Positions 10,856 through 20,787 are shown, numbered from the stretch's first letter. The stretch: DNA of 64,000 nucleotides from Adiantum capillus-veneris (GCA_014529385.2 CM043953.1:99437342-99501341), one strand, 5' to 3'. The notes: a model not told the origin generated them from the sequence alone. Translations and numbers: made by a program.

Positions 10856-10951
10856 GGACTCGCGGCCTGTGGGACACACGAGGAGATTCATGTCACGGTT
10901 TGGAATTGCAATGGAGACCTATGGACACACCCAGAGAGGCTTGAGGAGGTG
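10853..10951 (+). promoter_or_regulatory. In-frame ORF1/ORF2 junction (TAG then an open frame lacking ATG)
   Basis: ORF1 ends at TAG (10853-10855), followed by GGA. The same frame is then open straight into ORF2. The essential endonuclease motif WNCNG starts at 10901, but the first in-frame ATG is at 10952, beyond it. Translation of a catalytic endonuclease therefore needs stop-codon readthrough or a non-AUG start. The same single-stop arrangement is seen in B-d, B-f and C. Confidence 0.7.
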
Positions 10952-13900
10952 ATGAGCGGTCGAGACATCATTCTACTTACAGAGACACACGAGAGCCCGG
11001 AGAGAGGGTTACCACGGATACATGGATTCCAGTGGGAGTCTCTACATCGAGGATGTACGCGCCAGCACACCACTCGCGGCTCAGGAGGAGTGGCCATACT
11101 CTTTAGAAAGGGGCTTCACAGCAGACTACAGATTGTTGTCCGGGACCCACAGGCCCGCTACATGTGGATTCGCCTCGAGCTCTCACGAGACAGGATCGTC
11201 TACATTGCCCTTTGCTATTTTGCTCCCACAGGCTCCAGATTCGCCCCTATTGAGCAGGAGTCACCGTACGCATGCCTCACGGAGGAGATTATGGAGTACT
11301 CCACACTGGGTGAAGTCTTCCTTATGGGAGACTTCAATGCTCGTACACGCAGTGAGCAGTGTGAGACATATGACCATGAGGACCCAGAGACACTACACAC
11401 TCTAGATGAGGAGGCTACTATGAGAGACACAGCAGACAGAGCTCCAGCCACAGCTTACGGACGACATCTACTTCGACTTGGCTCCCAGCACCGTCTCGTT
11501 ATTTATAACGGGATGGTCCAGTGGCCCACCTCAGGGGGCCTGACTTGTATGCCACATGGAGTTGCAGAAGGAGGGGGGAGTACAGTCGACTATATTCTGG
11601 GACCCAGGGAAGCTACACACCTTATCACATCCTTCACCATTCCACCCATACCCATCGGAGCCGACCACACATACCTCTCTTTCTCCATCACCGGAGATAC
11701 CATCACACACAGCTCCATAACACGCACTCCACACACCACCATCCATTTCACACATGAGTTAGCCTCTATTTACTCGGCCAAGGTCGAACATGGCCTATGT
11801 CTCCTCCACCCATCCACACCACTCTCAGTTCTCACATCACATATCTCTTCCGTTCTCCACACTTCAGCTATTAGCTCTTTTCCACACACCACTCACACAG
11901 GACGCACTCCCCCCCCCGGGGCTATGCCTCAGAACCGCTGGTATGATGATGAGTGCAGAGAGCTATACCGACGCCTCCATGCACGGCGAGCCTTAGGCGA
12001 GATCACAGAGAGAGAGGCCAGACGGCATATGAAGACGCTGACACGCCAAAAGCGGCGAGCATTCGAAGAGGCACAGGAGCTTGAGCTATACCGCCTATTC
12101 ATGAGCATGGATAGCGCGACGGCATGGCGCACCCTGCGCGAGCCACGTCCGACTACAGCTATTGAGGATCCACAGATATGGCATGATTATGCAGAGCGAC
12201 TTTATGAAGTGCCAGGGCAGCCTCCTATTCCACAACCACACGAGCCTCGCCCCACGTGCTCCTCCTTTACAGCAGAGATGGTAGAGAGGGCCATACGCCG
12301 CATGCAGCACAGACGATCAGCTGACCATACTGGATTACAGAGTGAGCACATCATTTATGCGGCCTCCACTATAGCCCCGTTGATTGCACATGTCTTCAAC
12401 CGGGCTATAGGGGAGGGCTTCCCAGAGGAGTGGACACAGCACACCATAGTGCCTATCCACAAATCCGGCGACACCCTGGACCCAGGGAACTACAGGACTA
12501 TCATGATTGGCCACACGATGGCCAAGCTATATGGAGCAGTACTTGAGGCACAGCTCAGCTGCTACGCAGAGATGGAGGGTTTACGAGCTCCAGGCCAAGC
12601 AGGTTTCAGACGAGCTTTCTCCACCATTGACCACATCTTCGTTCTGCGCTACCTCATTGATGGGGCAAAGGCGCGGAAGAAGAGGCTTTACTGCTGCTTT
12701 GTGGACTTCCGCAAGGCCTTTGACACAGTCCCACGCGAGAGACTCTTCCAGCGCCTTCACAGCATTGGGGTACCAACAGAGATGATTTGGGCCATATATG
12801 CTCTATATGAGAGGGTGACGGGTCGGGTTCGTTGCCCAGGCGGTTTTTCCGAGACCATTGCTAGCACCATTGGTGTTAAGCAAGGATGCCCACTCTCCCC
12901 GACACTCTTTGGGCTATACATCGACGAGATCTCCGACTACATACTGCGAGCAGGGGGAGAGGGGAGTGACTTGGCAGGTACTCCGGTCCACATCATGTTA
13001 TACGCTGATGATATTGTGTTGATTTCAGAGTCACCCGAGGGCTTGCAACGCCATCTTGAGGCCTTGGACGAATTCAGCACACACAGGGGGTTGACTGTGA
13101 ACCTTGGCAAAACCAAGCTTATGATCTTTCACACATCCAGTGCAGTGAGGAGCGCCGCCACCTTCACAGCAGCAGGAGGACAGGTCGATGTAGTCACCTC
13201 CTATGTCTACCTTGGCATCACATTCACCAGCCTACCAGGACCCTTCACTATGAGGCAGGCTGCTGTTGACAGGCTCACCCGAGGATATGCAGCTCTGGCC
13301 ATGCTAGAGCGGAGGTGCCACCAGGCACACTTTCAGGAGCCCCGCACGAAGGGGTGGCTTTTCGACACCTTAGTCACCCCGGCCTTGATGTACTCGGCGG
13401 CAGTATGGGCACCAGGATTGACAGCTGACCAGTGGACACAACTTGAGAGACCACAGGTATATATGATCTCACGCTTGCTCCGCAGCAAGAAGACAGTGCC
13501 ACACGACATTATTAGAGCCGAGCTCGCCACACCACCTATGGTTGTAGAGGCACTATTCCAGACAGTTTGCTTCATCCAGAGGATGAGAGAGCTACCTCCT
13601 GACAGACTTACCCGTAGAGCATTTGAGGCAGCTATACAGCTATCCGAGAGTGGGCATGAGAGAGCATGGTACTCACAGGTCAGAGCATGGTTTGAGGGAC
13701 ACGGTCTTGACATGGAGAGCCTACCACCATTCCAGTACGACCCCCACTCACCATATGTTCACCTCTCTCGCAGTGAGAGGAACTTGGTATTGAGACAGGA
13801 TCTGTGGCAGCTATACACTAGGAGAGTCTGGGAGGCACCTAGCTTGGGGACGAGGATGTCAGATTACAGAGACCAGTTTCTCACCATATTGTCTGGGGGG

Positions 13901-14572
13901 TTCATACAGAGACCACGCTACATGGACACATATATGCCACATAGCTCACGGGTGGCGATTGGTCAGCTGAGAGTGGCTTCACACAGGTTAGAGATTGAGA
14001 TCGGGAGACATACTGGTGTTCCCAGGGGGGAGCGAATCTGCAGAGCCTGCACAGAGGAGGTGGAGAGTGAGGAGCACTTTGTATGTAGATGCAAAGCATA
14101 CACTGAGATCAGAGGCAGGTATGAGGCCCTATTTAGAGGACAGCCCACTCTCCGAGAGATCCTGGAATCTCGGGATCAGAGACAGCTCGGACGTTTCTTA
14201 CTAGAGATACAGAGCCATCGGGACACACTACTACAGCCACACACAGCTACACAGACAGAGGGGAGACAGTCGCAGCTCACAGACTTCTTTCAGAGGATTT
14301 CCGCCCCCCCCTCACCAGACACTCAGAGGGGAGTGACACTCCCACAGGCGGAGGTGAACCGAGCTAGACGACGACCACGAGTCACAGGCTATAGGGGCGC
14401 GAGCTCCCACCACCGACAGATCGAGGAGATCCGAGCCCGGGAGCGCCGTGCCACTGAGGAGCGAGTGGCTCAGATGAGGGCTGACCCGACAGCTTTCATC
14501 CGGGTAGCCTCGGCACCAGACCCACCCAGGTACCACATCTTACACCCCCCCATTAGTACAGGATGGAGCTAG
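10856..14572 (+). CDS. TC-LINE A1 ORF2p: APE endonuclease-reverse transcriptase
   Basis: The frame is open for about 1238 codons. Numbering from the GTG at 10949, the N-terminal APE-like endonuclease shows WNCNG (just upstream), LLTETHE, GDFNAR (127-132) and ADH (238-240). The reverse transcriptase shows FVDFRKAFD (584-592), GVKQGCPLSPTLFG and YADD (685-688). A C-terminal cysteine-histidine motif CRACTEEVESEEHFVCRC starts near 1031. The endonuclease would nick the target and the RT would prime on the nick (target-primed reverse transcription). All catalytic landmarks are present. The start codon is uncertain: none precedes the endonuclease motif in this frame. The C-terminal 100 residues are R/Q-rich and low in recognisable motifs. 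Confidence 0.92.
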   Translation, partial: GLAACGTHEEIHVTVWNCNGDLWTHPERLEEVMSGRDIILLTETHESPERGLPRIHGFQWESLHRGCTRQHTTRGSGGVAILFRKGLHSRLQIVVRDPQARYMWIRLELSRDRIVYIALCYFAPTGSRFAPIEQESPYACLTEEIMEYSTLGEVFLMGDFNARTRSEQCETYDHEDPETLHTLDEEATMRDTADRAPATAYGRHLLRLGSQHRLVIYNGMVQWPTSGGLTCMPHGVAEGGGSTVDYILGPREATHLITSFTIPPIPIGADHTYLSFSITGDTITHSSITRTPHTTIHFTHELASIYSAKVEHGLCLLHPSTPLSVLTSHISSVLHTSAISSFPHTTHTGRTPPPGAMPQNRWYDDECRELYRRLHARRALGEITEREARRHMKTLTRQKRRAFEEAQELELYRLFMSMDSATAWRTLREPRPTTAIEDPQIWHDYAERLYEVPGQPPIPQPHEPRPTCSSFTAEMVERAIRRMQHRRSADHTGLQSEHIIYAASTIAPLIAHVFNRAIGEGFPEEWTQHTIVPIHKSGDTLDPGNYRTIMIGHTMAKLYGAVLEAQLSCYAEMEGLRAPGQAGFRRAFSTIDHIFVLRYLIDGAKARKKRLYCCFVDFRKAFDTVPRERLFQRLHSIGVPTEMIWAIYALYERVTGRVRCPGGFSETIASTIGVKQGCPLSPTLFGLYIDEISDYILRAGGEGSDLAGTPVHIMLYADDIVLISESPEGLQRHLEALDEFSTHRGLTVNLGKTKLMIFHTSSAVRSAATFTAAGGQVDVVTSYVYLGITFTSLPGPFTMRQAAVDRLTRGYAALAMLERRCHQAHFQEPRTKGWLFDTLVTPALMYSAAVWAPGLTADQWTQLERPQVYMISRLLRSKKTVPHDIIRAELATPPMVVEALFQTVCFIQRMRELPPDRLTRRAFEAAIQLSESGHERAWYSQVRAWFEGHGLDMESLPPFQYDPHSPYVHLSRSERNLVLRQDLWQLYTRRVWEAPSLGTRMSDYRDQFLTILSGGFIQRPRYMDTYMPHSSRVAIGQLRVASHRLEIEIGRHTGVPRGERICRACTEEVESEEHFVCRCKAYTEIRGRYEALFRGQPTLREILESRDQRQLGRFLLEIQSHRDTLLQPHTATQTEGRQSQLTDFFQRISAPPSPDTQRGVTLPQAEVNRARRRPRVTGYRGASSHHRQIEEIRARERRATEERVAQMRADPTAFIRVASAPDPPRYHILHPPISTGWS

Positions 14573-14762
14573 ATAGCTTGATGCATTCTCATGATTGTAC
14601 TACCTTGAACATACAGACATGCATATACCCCTAGAGATAGAGCTCCATCCCTCCTCAGATACTCCACTACCTACATTCAGCTCAGTTTTGTATCAATTTT
14701 GTTTCATTTGTCTTTCCGATAGACGGATGACATACACACAATGTACATTTGATTTGTCTCAT

Positions 14763-14778
14763 AGGCCGATTTCGGCCT
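14763..14778 (+). other. 3'-terminal hairpin of TC-LINE A1
   Basis: AGGCCGATTTCGGCCT folds into a 6-bp stem with a 4-nt loop. It is preceded by GTCTCAT and followed within about 7 nt by GACGTTAA and the tail. The same position holds AGGTCATATTTGACCT in C and AGGTCACTTTGACCT in B-f: the stem is kept while its bases change. It is probably the RNA feature the RT recognises at the 3' end (inference from other LINEs with a conserved 3' stem-loop). Confidence 0.7.
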
Positions 14779-14797
14779 GACATAGACGTTAAAAATC

Positions 14798-14816
14798 TTT
14801 CTTTCTTTCTTTCTTT

Positions 14817-14865
<49 letters not shown>
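14798..14865 (+). repeat. (TTTC)n(TC)n tail at the 3' end of TC-LINE A1
   Basis: About five TTTC units (14798-14820) grade into a pure (TC)n tract (14821-14865). The tetranucleotide part is probably element-derived or slippage-derived; the dinucleotide part is the target. Confidence 0.85.
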
Positions 14866-14866
<1 letters not shown>

Positions 14867-15084
14867 GAAATTCTGATAGAATTTCCCTCACACCTGATTT
14901 TCTCTCTCTAGCAGTTGCAAATTGTATTTTTACCTTCTGCTTTCCATAAAAAGAGCTTCCCATTGTGCTTTTTGCAGGCTGCTCCTTGTTCTAGCTTTAG
15001 GAAGATAGAGTCAGCATAAGGGTCCTTAGGAGAATATACTTGACACACAGAATCACACATGCTAAGTGTGGAAGACTGTTGCTA
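14866..15084. other. Intron sequence after TC-LINE A1
   Basis: The stretch holds the second copy of the CACCTGATTTTCTCT..CTA..CAG word (14891-14917) also found just before the CT tract at 9569-9595. Nothing else is recognised. Confidence 0.45.
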
Positions 15085-15200
15085 AATTAGTTATATCTTA
15101 AAGAAATATAATTCTTAACGAATTATTGGAAATAACTGGATCCAGAAGAGAGGGTTTTCTAGATGCGTCATCGAATAGATGGCACAGAGCATCCTAGACA
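15085..15200 (+). mobile_element. Fragment of an Element 3-type LTR
   Basis: TGTTGCTAAATT..., ATAATTCTTAACGAATTATTGG and a GAGGGTTTTCT block follow the start of the Element 3 LTR (48578) in order. A palindromic unit (GATGCGTCATCG...AGAGCATC) follows. Homology then stops, so this is a solo or truncated LTR, diverged from the copies at 48.6 and 52.7 kb. Confidence 0.65.
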
Positions 15201-15394
15201 TAATCTATAACGGGGATGGGCACCACATGCCAACAGAGAGCAGACTGAACAAAAGGGGGGAAGGGAGGGGGGGGGCACAACAGACAGGTGCAGCTCGTGT
15301 GAGTTGGCCCTTGCCTCCATGTGGCGGGAGCGTCGTGGGCTGGGGAGGGCAGGCTTTTTTTAAAGTGGCTGAGGTGCTACTCCAGAGCACAAAC

Positions 15395-15545
15395 AGCTTT
15401 CACCCAGGCTGGCTAGCGTTAATGGTTGAGATTGTCGGCCTCGATGTGTCGGGTTTAAAACCTGCTCCTCATTTGTGATTTTTCTCGGCGTTGCAGATGA
15501 CTGTTTGGAGGAATCTGTGTAGATTCCCATTAATAAAATGGATGT
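15395..15545 (+). mobile_element. Possible tRNA-derived SINE (weak)
   Basis: TGGCTAGCGTTAATGGTTGA resembles a pol III A box, and GGGTTTAAAACCTGC, about 35 bp later, a B box. Then comes a tail region ending ATTAATAAAATGG. Spacing is right for a tRNA head. I could not find a second copy in the window, and the boxes are not perfect. Confidence 0.3.
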
Positions 15546-15643
15546 AGAGCCAGTATGTCTGTAGTATTAACTTTGAAAAATTATAAATGACGTGCCACAT
15601 ACAAAACGAGAAATTAGAGTTTTGACTCAAAAACAGCATATAC

Positions 15644-15703
15644 CTCATCTTCCCAAAGAAGGCCCATAGATTTGGGAAAAAGAAATCCTAGATGACCCAA
15701 AAC
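15644..15703 (-). CDS. SGR6: SGR6-like gene, exon 4
   Basis: Twenty codons, VLGHLGFLFPKSMGLLWEDE, are flanked by acceptor TTCCAG and donor GTATATGC. The sequence matches the LAPLFP..I..LW.DE segment that immediately precedes the IPK.K.YV block in plant homologues. Phase is 0 at both ends. This small exon is isolated, with TC-LINE A1 about 0.8 kb to its 3' side (left on the map) and a TC-LINE/Gypsy-1 complex about 0.5 kb to its 5' side. Confidence 0.78.
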
Positions 15704-16215
15704 CTGGAACATCAAAACATAAATTCCCATAAACCCTACCCAAGGATCAAGCAAAATACGAGAGCTAAATAAGCAACCACATTAAAATCGTGTTGAATGA
15801 TTGGTTAGAAAACGAAATAATGATAGTGTGAGCGCAATGCACGTTTCAATAACAAGAGAGCCAACCCGGGTGTGTAGATGTTATAGTCTTCAACCTATAA
15901 GTTGATGCAAACTTAGCTCTGTGTATGATTTAGTGTTCTATCTATGAATAAGATGTGTTCCCAAAACTACATTTAAATTTTCTCCAACTAAAAACCTTGA
16001 TAGATTTCCCTACAATGGATAGTCTAGCCATAATCTAACAACAAGCTTATGCAACACCTTCGTAACTACAAAATTCTCTTGAAAACACCGAGCTTGTGTT
16101 TACAGCAACTGACTATTCGCTGTTTCGATCATAATTAGTCCTAAAAATTGTCATAATTATCCTCATTAAGATGAGACTCAAACAAAAATGCACAAAGAGA
16201 GAAACCAAAACAAAT
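15704..16215. other. Intron sequence without recognised element
   Basis: This is AT-rich host intron sequence upstream of exon 4 (minus strand). No ORF or repeat family is recognised. Confidence 0.5.
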
Positions 16216-16254
16216 GAAATGTTATATTAAACGTCTTCAAAAGGCCAAAATGAC

Positions 16255-16258
<4 letters not shown>
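16216..16258 (-). mobile_element. TC-LINE copy B-a: extreme 5'-truncated copy (about 40 bp)
   Basis: On the minus strand, the (CT)n tract at 16259-16311 is followed by the last 40 or so bases of family B: TTTTGGCCTTTTGAAGACGT, then TTAATATAACATTTCATTTG. Nothing else of the element is present. It is best explained as target-primed reverse transcription that stopped after a few dozen bases. Confidence 0.7.

Positions 16259-16311
<53 letters not shown>
16259..16311 (-). repeat. (GA)n = (CT)n target tract between B-a and B-b
   Basis: This dinucleotide tract, with a single C interruption near its right end, has TC-LINE sequence on both sides in the same orientation. Confidence 0.9.
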
Positions 16312-16873
16312 TGAAATGTTATATTAACGTCTTCACAAGGCCTATGAGACCAGAAAGTTACAATGTGGTGGATCTGATACAAAGTCAAAGTAACAAGATG
16401 AAAAAATGACAACAATGACAAAATGACAAAATAAAATACTATGGAATCCTGAACTGCTAGGTGTGAACTAAGCAGCTAAACAGCTAGCTAGGATAGCTAG
16501 ATCATAGGAGATCCAGCATCGGTCGCTGGCGGATCTCATCAATCTCCTCATTGGTCAGTAGTCTGACCGGGCGTCGTGCATGTCGAGCCAAAGTGATCCG
16601 AATCCTCTGATACAGCCTCCGTCGATGTTGTGTAGTCCTCTGCAGTCGTGGGCGTCTGAATCTCCCCAGCTCAGTTGCTCGGTCGATCAGTGTGCCTCTC
16701 GTGTGAGGTGACGAGCTCTGCTGTGGTAGTAACTCCTCCGGGTGTCCAGTGGCAGCTCTAAAGAAGTTTGTGATCTGTCTCTGAGACTGGCTAGCCTCTC
16801 CTCTCATCAGGCTCTCTCTGTGTCTGCGTAGCTCGAGCAAAAACAAACCCAGGCATCTCTGATCCTCGTACTA

Positions 16874-17428
16874 TGTAACAGACTTGGACACTCCAAGTCA
16901 AGAATCAACCGCGACAGCACCAAATAACCACTTCAAAACAATTCACAGATCACAATAGATTTGCACTGGCCCGGCGGAGTTCCGTGCCTAGAGATATTGG
17001 CCCCAAAGACTGGCGCCCCTTTCGGTATTTCTTTTTATATTAATCAGATCAAAGTACAAGAGAGTGGCTAGGGTTTCACTCTCAGACTCTGCGTCCAGAT
17101 GCTCTGAGAAGTGAGACCCTCCACACTTATTTAAAGGTACAAGGGATGCCCAAAAGCAAAGCCCCAAAAGCTTCAAATCAAAAGCAATTGCTCTCTCTCT
17201 CACAGAGAGTCAAAACTTGAAAGCAAAAGCATTCTCTCTCTCTTTCTCATATTGTAGAGAAAAAGCAAAATTTGCGTCACACATCATTTTCAAAAAAATA
17301 ATAATAATAGCCTCCGTGATTTCCAGAAATTAGGGTTTTTGGCAAAAACTAGGGTTTGCAGGAATTTTAGGGTTTTTGGCAGAAATTAGGGTTTCTACTG
17401 TCCGTAGCCACGTCATCACTTTGTGACA
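16874..17428 (-). repeat. Gypsy-1 3' LTR
   Basis: In element orientation it starts TGTCACAAAGTGATGACGTG and ends AGTCTGTTACA. It contains a TTTAAATAA box, and a GGGGCGCCAGTCTTTGGGGC to GGAACTCCGCC segment shared with other LTRs in the window. A TTAGGGTTTTTGGCA-type word repeats three times near its outer (U3) end (about 17325-17400). Confidence 0.9.
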
Positions 17429-17440
17429 TACCCCCCTCTT
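17429..17440 (-). other. Gypsy-1 polypurine tract
   Basis: In element orientation AAGAGGGGGGTA directly precedes the 3' LTR start TGTCACA. It is identical to the tract in Gypsy-2 (48286-48297). Confidence 0.85.
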
Positions 17441-18038
17441 GAAAGCATTGTAATCGATCGCGATTACGCCTGCAAAACCGACAAAAGCCATAAACCGTCT
17501 TAGCAGACACTGACTGTTAGTACCTACGTACTAGGAGAACACATCTAGCACATGTACAAAATCGACAGTCACATCACCAGACATCACATGAAATTCATCA
17601 TTCATTCGGATCTTAGACCATGATTTATCGGCAATGTAGCTAGCAATCACATCTAGGTCCAATCGGGACCTCATCTATGTCCGATTGACTAACCCCTATT
17701 GCAACCATGTCTATTCGAGATCAATCAGACCAAAATGCTGCAGTCATTTCGTCTATCAGTTCTTGCACTCACAAGAAGTCAAGAACAAATCAGGAATTCC
17801 ATTTCATAAAGTCATCCAGTAGAATACTGTCAGCTCTTAGTATCCCTGAAGCTCAAAGAGACATCAGTGACTCTAGTATCAAAATCGAGGCATCTGTTGA
17901 CAAGGGAGCGGAGTGACTCCCCTCTTGTGCATCCCACTGCACCAGATCTCCGGCCAAGCTGAATTCTGGGTTCCGTTTGGAGTAGACTATGCTAAACCAA
18001 AACATCGAGGTAAAGTTTCACAATCCGAGGAGTATCTG

Positions 18039-18440
18039 CTAGGTCCTCCTCCTCCATCCACTTCGCATCAAATGCAGGAAAGTCCTTGAACTTAACCAAG
18101 AACCACCTTCGGACTTTACCTTTCTTCGTATCGTTATGTGCCAAATCTGTTCAGGAACAAGGATCTCCTGCTTTTCTTCCACTTCGGGTTGCTCATCAGG
18201 CTCCCCATCATCAGGCACATCATCCTTAACAGGTTTCAAGAGATTCACATGCAATGCATTCTGAATCCTCCAAGTATCTGGCAGTTTCAATCGGAAGGAG
18301 AGATCATTTATCTTGTCAGTGATCTGGAAAGGTCCGTAGTATCGCATACTAAGCTTTGGAAAAAGCCTCTCCTTTCCCTTTTTCTTTCGTAGGCGTGCCT
18401 TCTCAAAACGTAAGAGCACCCAATCATCTTCCTTCAATTC
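18039..18440 (-). pseudogene. Gypsy-1 integrase C-terminus and chromodomain
   Basis: The reading contains MKEDDWVLLRFEKARLRKKK, then the YYGPFQITDKI...RLKLPDTWRIQNALHVNLLKP integrase tail. It is followed by a degraded chromodomain (EILVPEQI...GGSWLSSRTF). In Gypsy-2 the same region is better kept. Chromodomains are thought to steer integration toward particular chromatin. Confidence 0.75.
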
Positions 18441-18573
18441 AAGTCGCGACGATGGCGATCCGCTGCCTTTTTCTGTCGTTCTTGAGACTCCTGCAAAGTC
18501 TTGCGAACCTTGGCAATAGCCGTATCCAAATCTCGCGAATATTCATCTGCTTCAAATATCTAATCTTTCGTGC

Positions 18574-19490
18574 TCAAGAAGGATGGAACCTTCGCAGCAC
18601 TTTCAACAATCTCTCATGGCGTCTTCCCGTCGAAGAGTGTATCGTGTTATTGTAGGCAAATTCCACCAAAGGTAAGTTCTTTTCCCATTGAGTCTTATGA
18701 TCCGAGATACAAGCCTTCAATAAATCTAAAACCACTGAATTGGCAATCCCAGATTGCCCGTCAGTTTGCAAGTGGAACGATGACGAGAACTGCAACCACG
18801 TGCCAATGTTCTCCCAAATTGCCTTCCAAAACAAACTCATAAATCTGGGGTCTCTGTCGGAGACAATCGTCTCAGACGTTCCATGTAATCGGAAAATCAT
18901 CGTGATCATTCTGTGTTCTCGGGAGATCAAAAATGAAATCCATTTCAATATTTTCCAAGGGGCGGGTGAATATGGGTAAAAGGATGTAACAATTCCTGTG
19001 CCTTATGCCTGTCAAACTTGACCTTCTGGCATACTGCGCACAAACTCTTCCACATCCTTTTCGAGTCTCGACCAAGAGAAGTATCTCTCTACCCCCTTCA
19101 TGGTGGTAGCAATGCCGCGGTGACCCGTAAAAGGTGGACAGTGGCATTCAGTCATAACCTTTTTTCTCAACGGTTGTGTAACACACAACATAGTCTTTTT
19201 CATCAAGTAGCCTTCCCGAAGGGAGTATCCAGCTATTGTCTCCCCATCCCGTATCCGTATGAAAATATTTGCAAAATCTGTATCTGTGGCATATTGATCG
19301 ACCATATCCTTGAAGCTCCGATGATGTATCGCGGAAATAGCCAGAACCAACGGTTTCCGAGACATAGCATGTGCCACCACATTCTTCTGTCCCTGCACAT
19401 GGACAATCTGGAAGTGGAACTGTGACAAGATGTTCGCCCACCGCATCTGCTTTTCCGAAAGCTGCTTCTGTGACAAGAAGTAGCGCAAAC
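18574..19490 (-). pseudogene. Gypsy-1 integrase (zinc-binding and catalytic core)
   Basis: The HHCC region is seen as CPPFTGHRGIATTMKGVERY...W. The core shows SDRDPRF and HLQTDGQSGIANSVV. The catalytic Glu expected after GQ(S/T) is Gly here (GGG codon), whereas Gypsy-2 has GAG at the same place. Frameshifts break the frame near 18950 and 19150. The copy cannot make an active integrase. Confidence 0.8.
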
Positions 19491-20618
19491 TCTATTGGTC
19501 TGTAAAGACAGTAAAATCCGCTCCGAGTAGGTAGTGCCGAATTGAGTAAGAGCATGGACAACCGCCAAAAGCTCTTTCTCATAGATCTGTGCTGTCATCT
19601 CCGGCCTAGAGAACAAACGGCTCTCGTAAGCTATGACATGGCCTTCTTACATCAAGACCGCACCCAGACTACGACCACAAGCATCACAATACACTTCAAA
19701 TGACTTCTGCAAGTCCGGCAAGTCAAAATAGGTCCCGTAGTCAATTTCTCTTTCAATGTCCGAAAGGCAGTCACCTCTGTGGGTCCCCACGAAAAAGGTA
19801 CTCCTTTCTGTGTCAAGGTATGCAAAGGGGAAGCAACCTATGCAAACTTTCGTATGAACCGCCTGTAGTACGAACACAGTCCCAAGAAGCTTCCAACTTC
19901 ATGGACATTCTTCCAATCGGGCCAACACGTATAGTCTCTATCTTGGCTGGGTCCATTTGCACTCCTGCTGTTGACACAATGTGTCCCAAAAAGTGTATCT
20001 CTGGAGCAGATGATCTCTGTGTTCTGCCTCATTCCTGGAGAAAACAATGATGTCGTCAAAGAATGTGCCAACAAATAGCCTGTACTCTCGAAAAATCCTG
20101 TCCATCATCCAGTTAAATGTCGCAGGAGCATTGGTTAAACCAAAAGGCATCACCAAAAACTCAGATAACCCAAAAGTCGTCCGAAAAGTTGTCTTGTAGA
20201 CATCTCTTGGCGCTATCCTGATCTGATGATATCCACACTTCAAGTCAATCCTGCTAAAGCACGAGGATCCCTGTAACCTGTCGAGTATATCATCGATCCT
20301 AGGAATCGGAAATCTGTTCTTGATGGTGATTTCGTTGAGAGTGCTATAATCGATGCACATTCTCCAAGATCCGTCTTTCTTCAAAACCAACAACACTGGA
20401 GAGCAATACGGTGAAGTACTAGGCTGGACAAGACCCTTTTCCAAGAGGTCTTTCACTTGGTTCATAATCTCTTCATTCTGTGCTCGGCTCACACGGTAGG
20501 GTGGCCGGTTCGGTGACGTGCTTCCAGGTATCAGATCAATGGTATGATCTTCAGGCCCTCTGAAAAGCAATCGGCATGAGTGTGGAGAAAAATCTTGGTG
20601 TTCTTTAGATGAGGTCAA
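19233..20618 (-). pseudogene. Gypsy-1 reverse transcriptase and RNase H
   Basis: The RT runs from [20 protein letters not shown] through [47 protein letters not shown] and an active-site FFDDIIVFS near 20050. Frameshifts follow. RNase H is recognisable by YCDACGRSLGAVLM (about 19650-19700) and YEKELLAVVHALTQF (about 19550-19600). The RT palm is open over 226 codons (19938-20618). Confidence 0.85.
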
Positions 20619-20787
20619 AACATATTCAACCTTTATCCATCGTTCAGTTCTCTCCCAAAAGAATGAGTAAGAAACTGAAGTTCATCAAGTACAATCTCTA
20701 AGCCCTTCATTTATCAAAGTCGCTTTCTCGGCCCGGTAGTCAACCACGGCGTAGTTCTTGTGGTACCAAGGGATCCTGAGTAGAACG

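Larger units (their letters stand above)
9650..14820 (+). mobile_element. TC-LINE A1, full-length non-LTR retrotransposon with intact ORFs
   Basis: The element has a GC-rich repetitive 5' UTR (9650-9931), ORF1 (9932-10855), ORF2 (stop ending at 14572), a 3' UTR of about 225 bp with a terminal hairpin, and a (TTTC)n to (TC)n tail. It has no poly(A) and no LTRs. Both ORFs are open, unlike every other copy in the window, so A1 is the best candidate for a recently active element. It lies in the sense direction opposite to the host gene, in intron 4-5. Organisation (ORF1 with coiled coil and RRM; APE-type endonuclease plus RT in ORF2) is that of the L1/Tx1 superclade. Confidence 0.9.
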
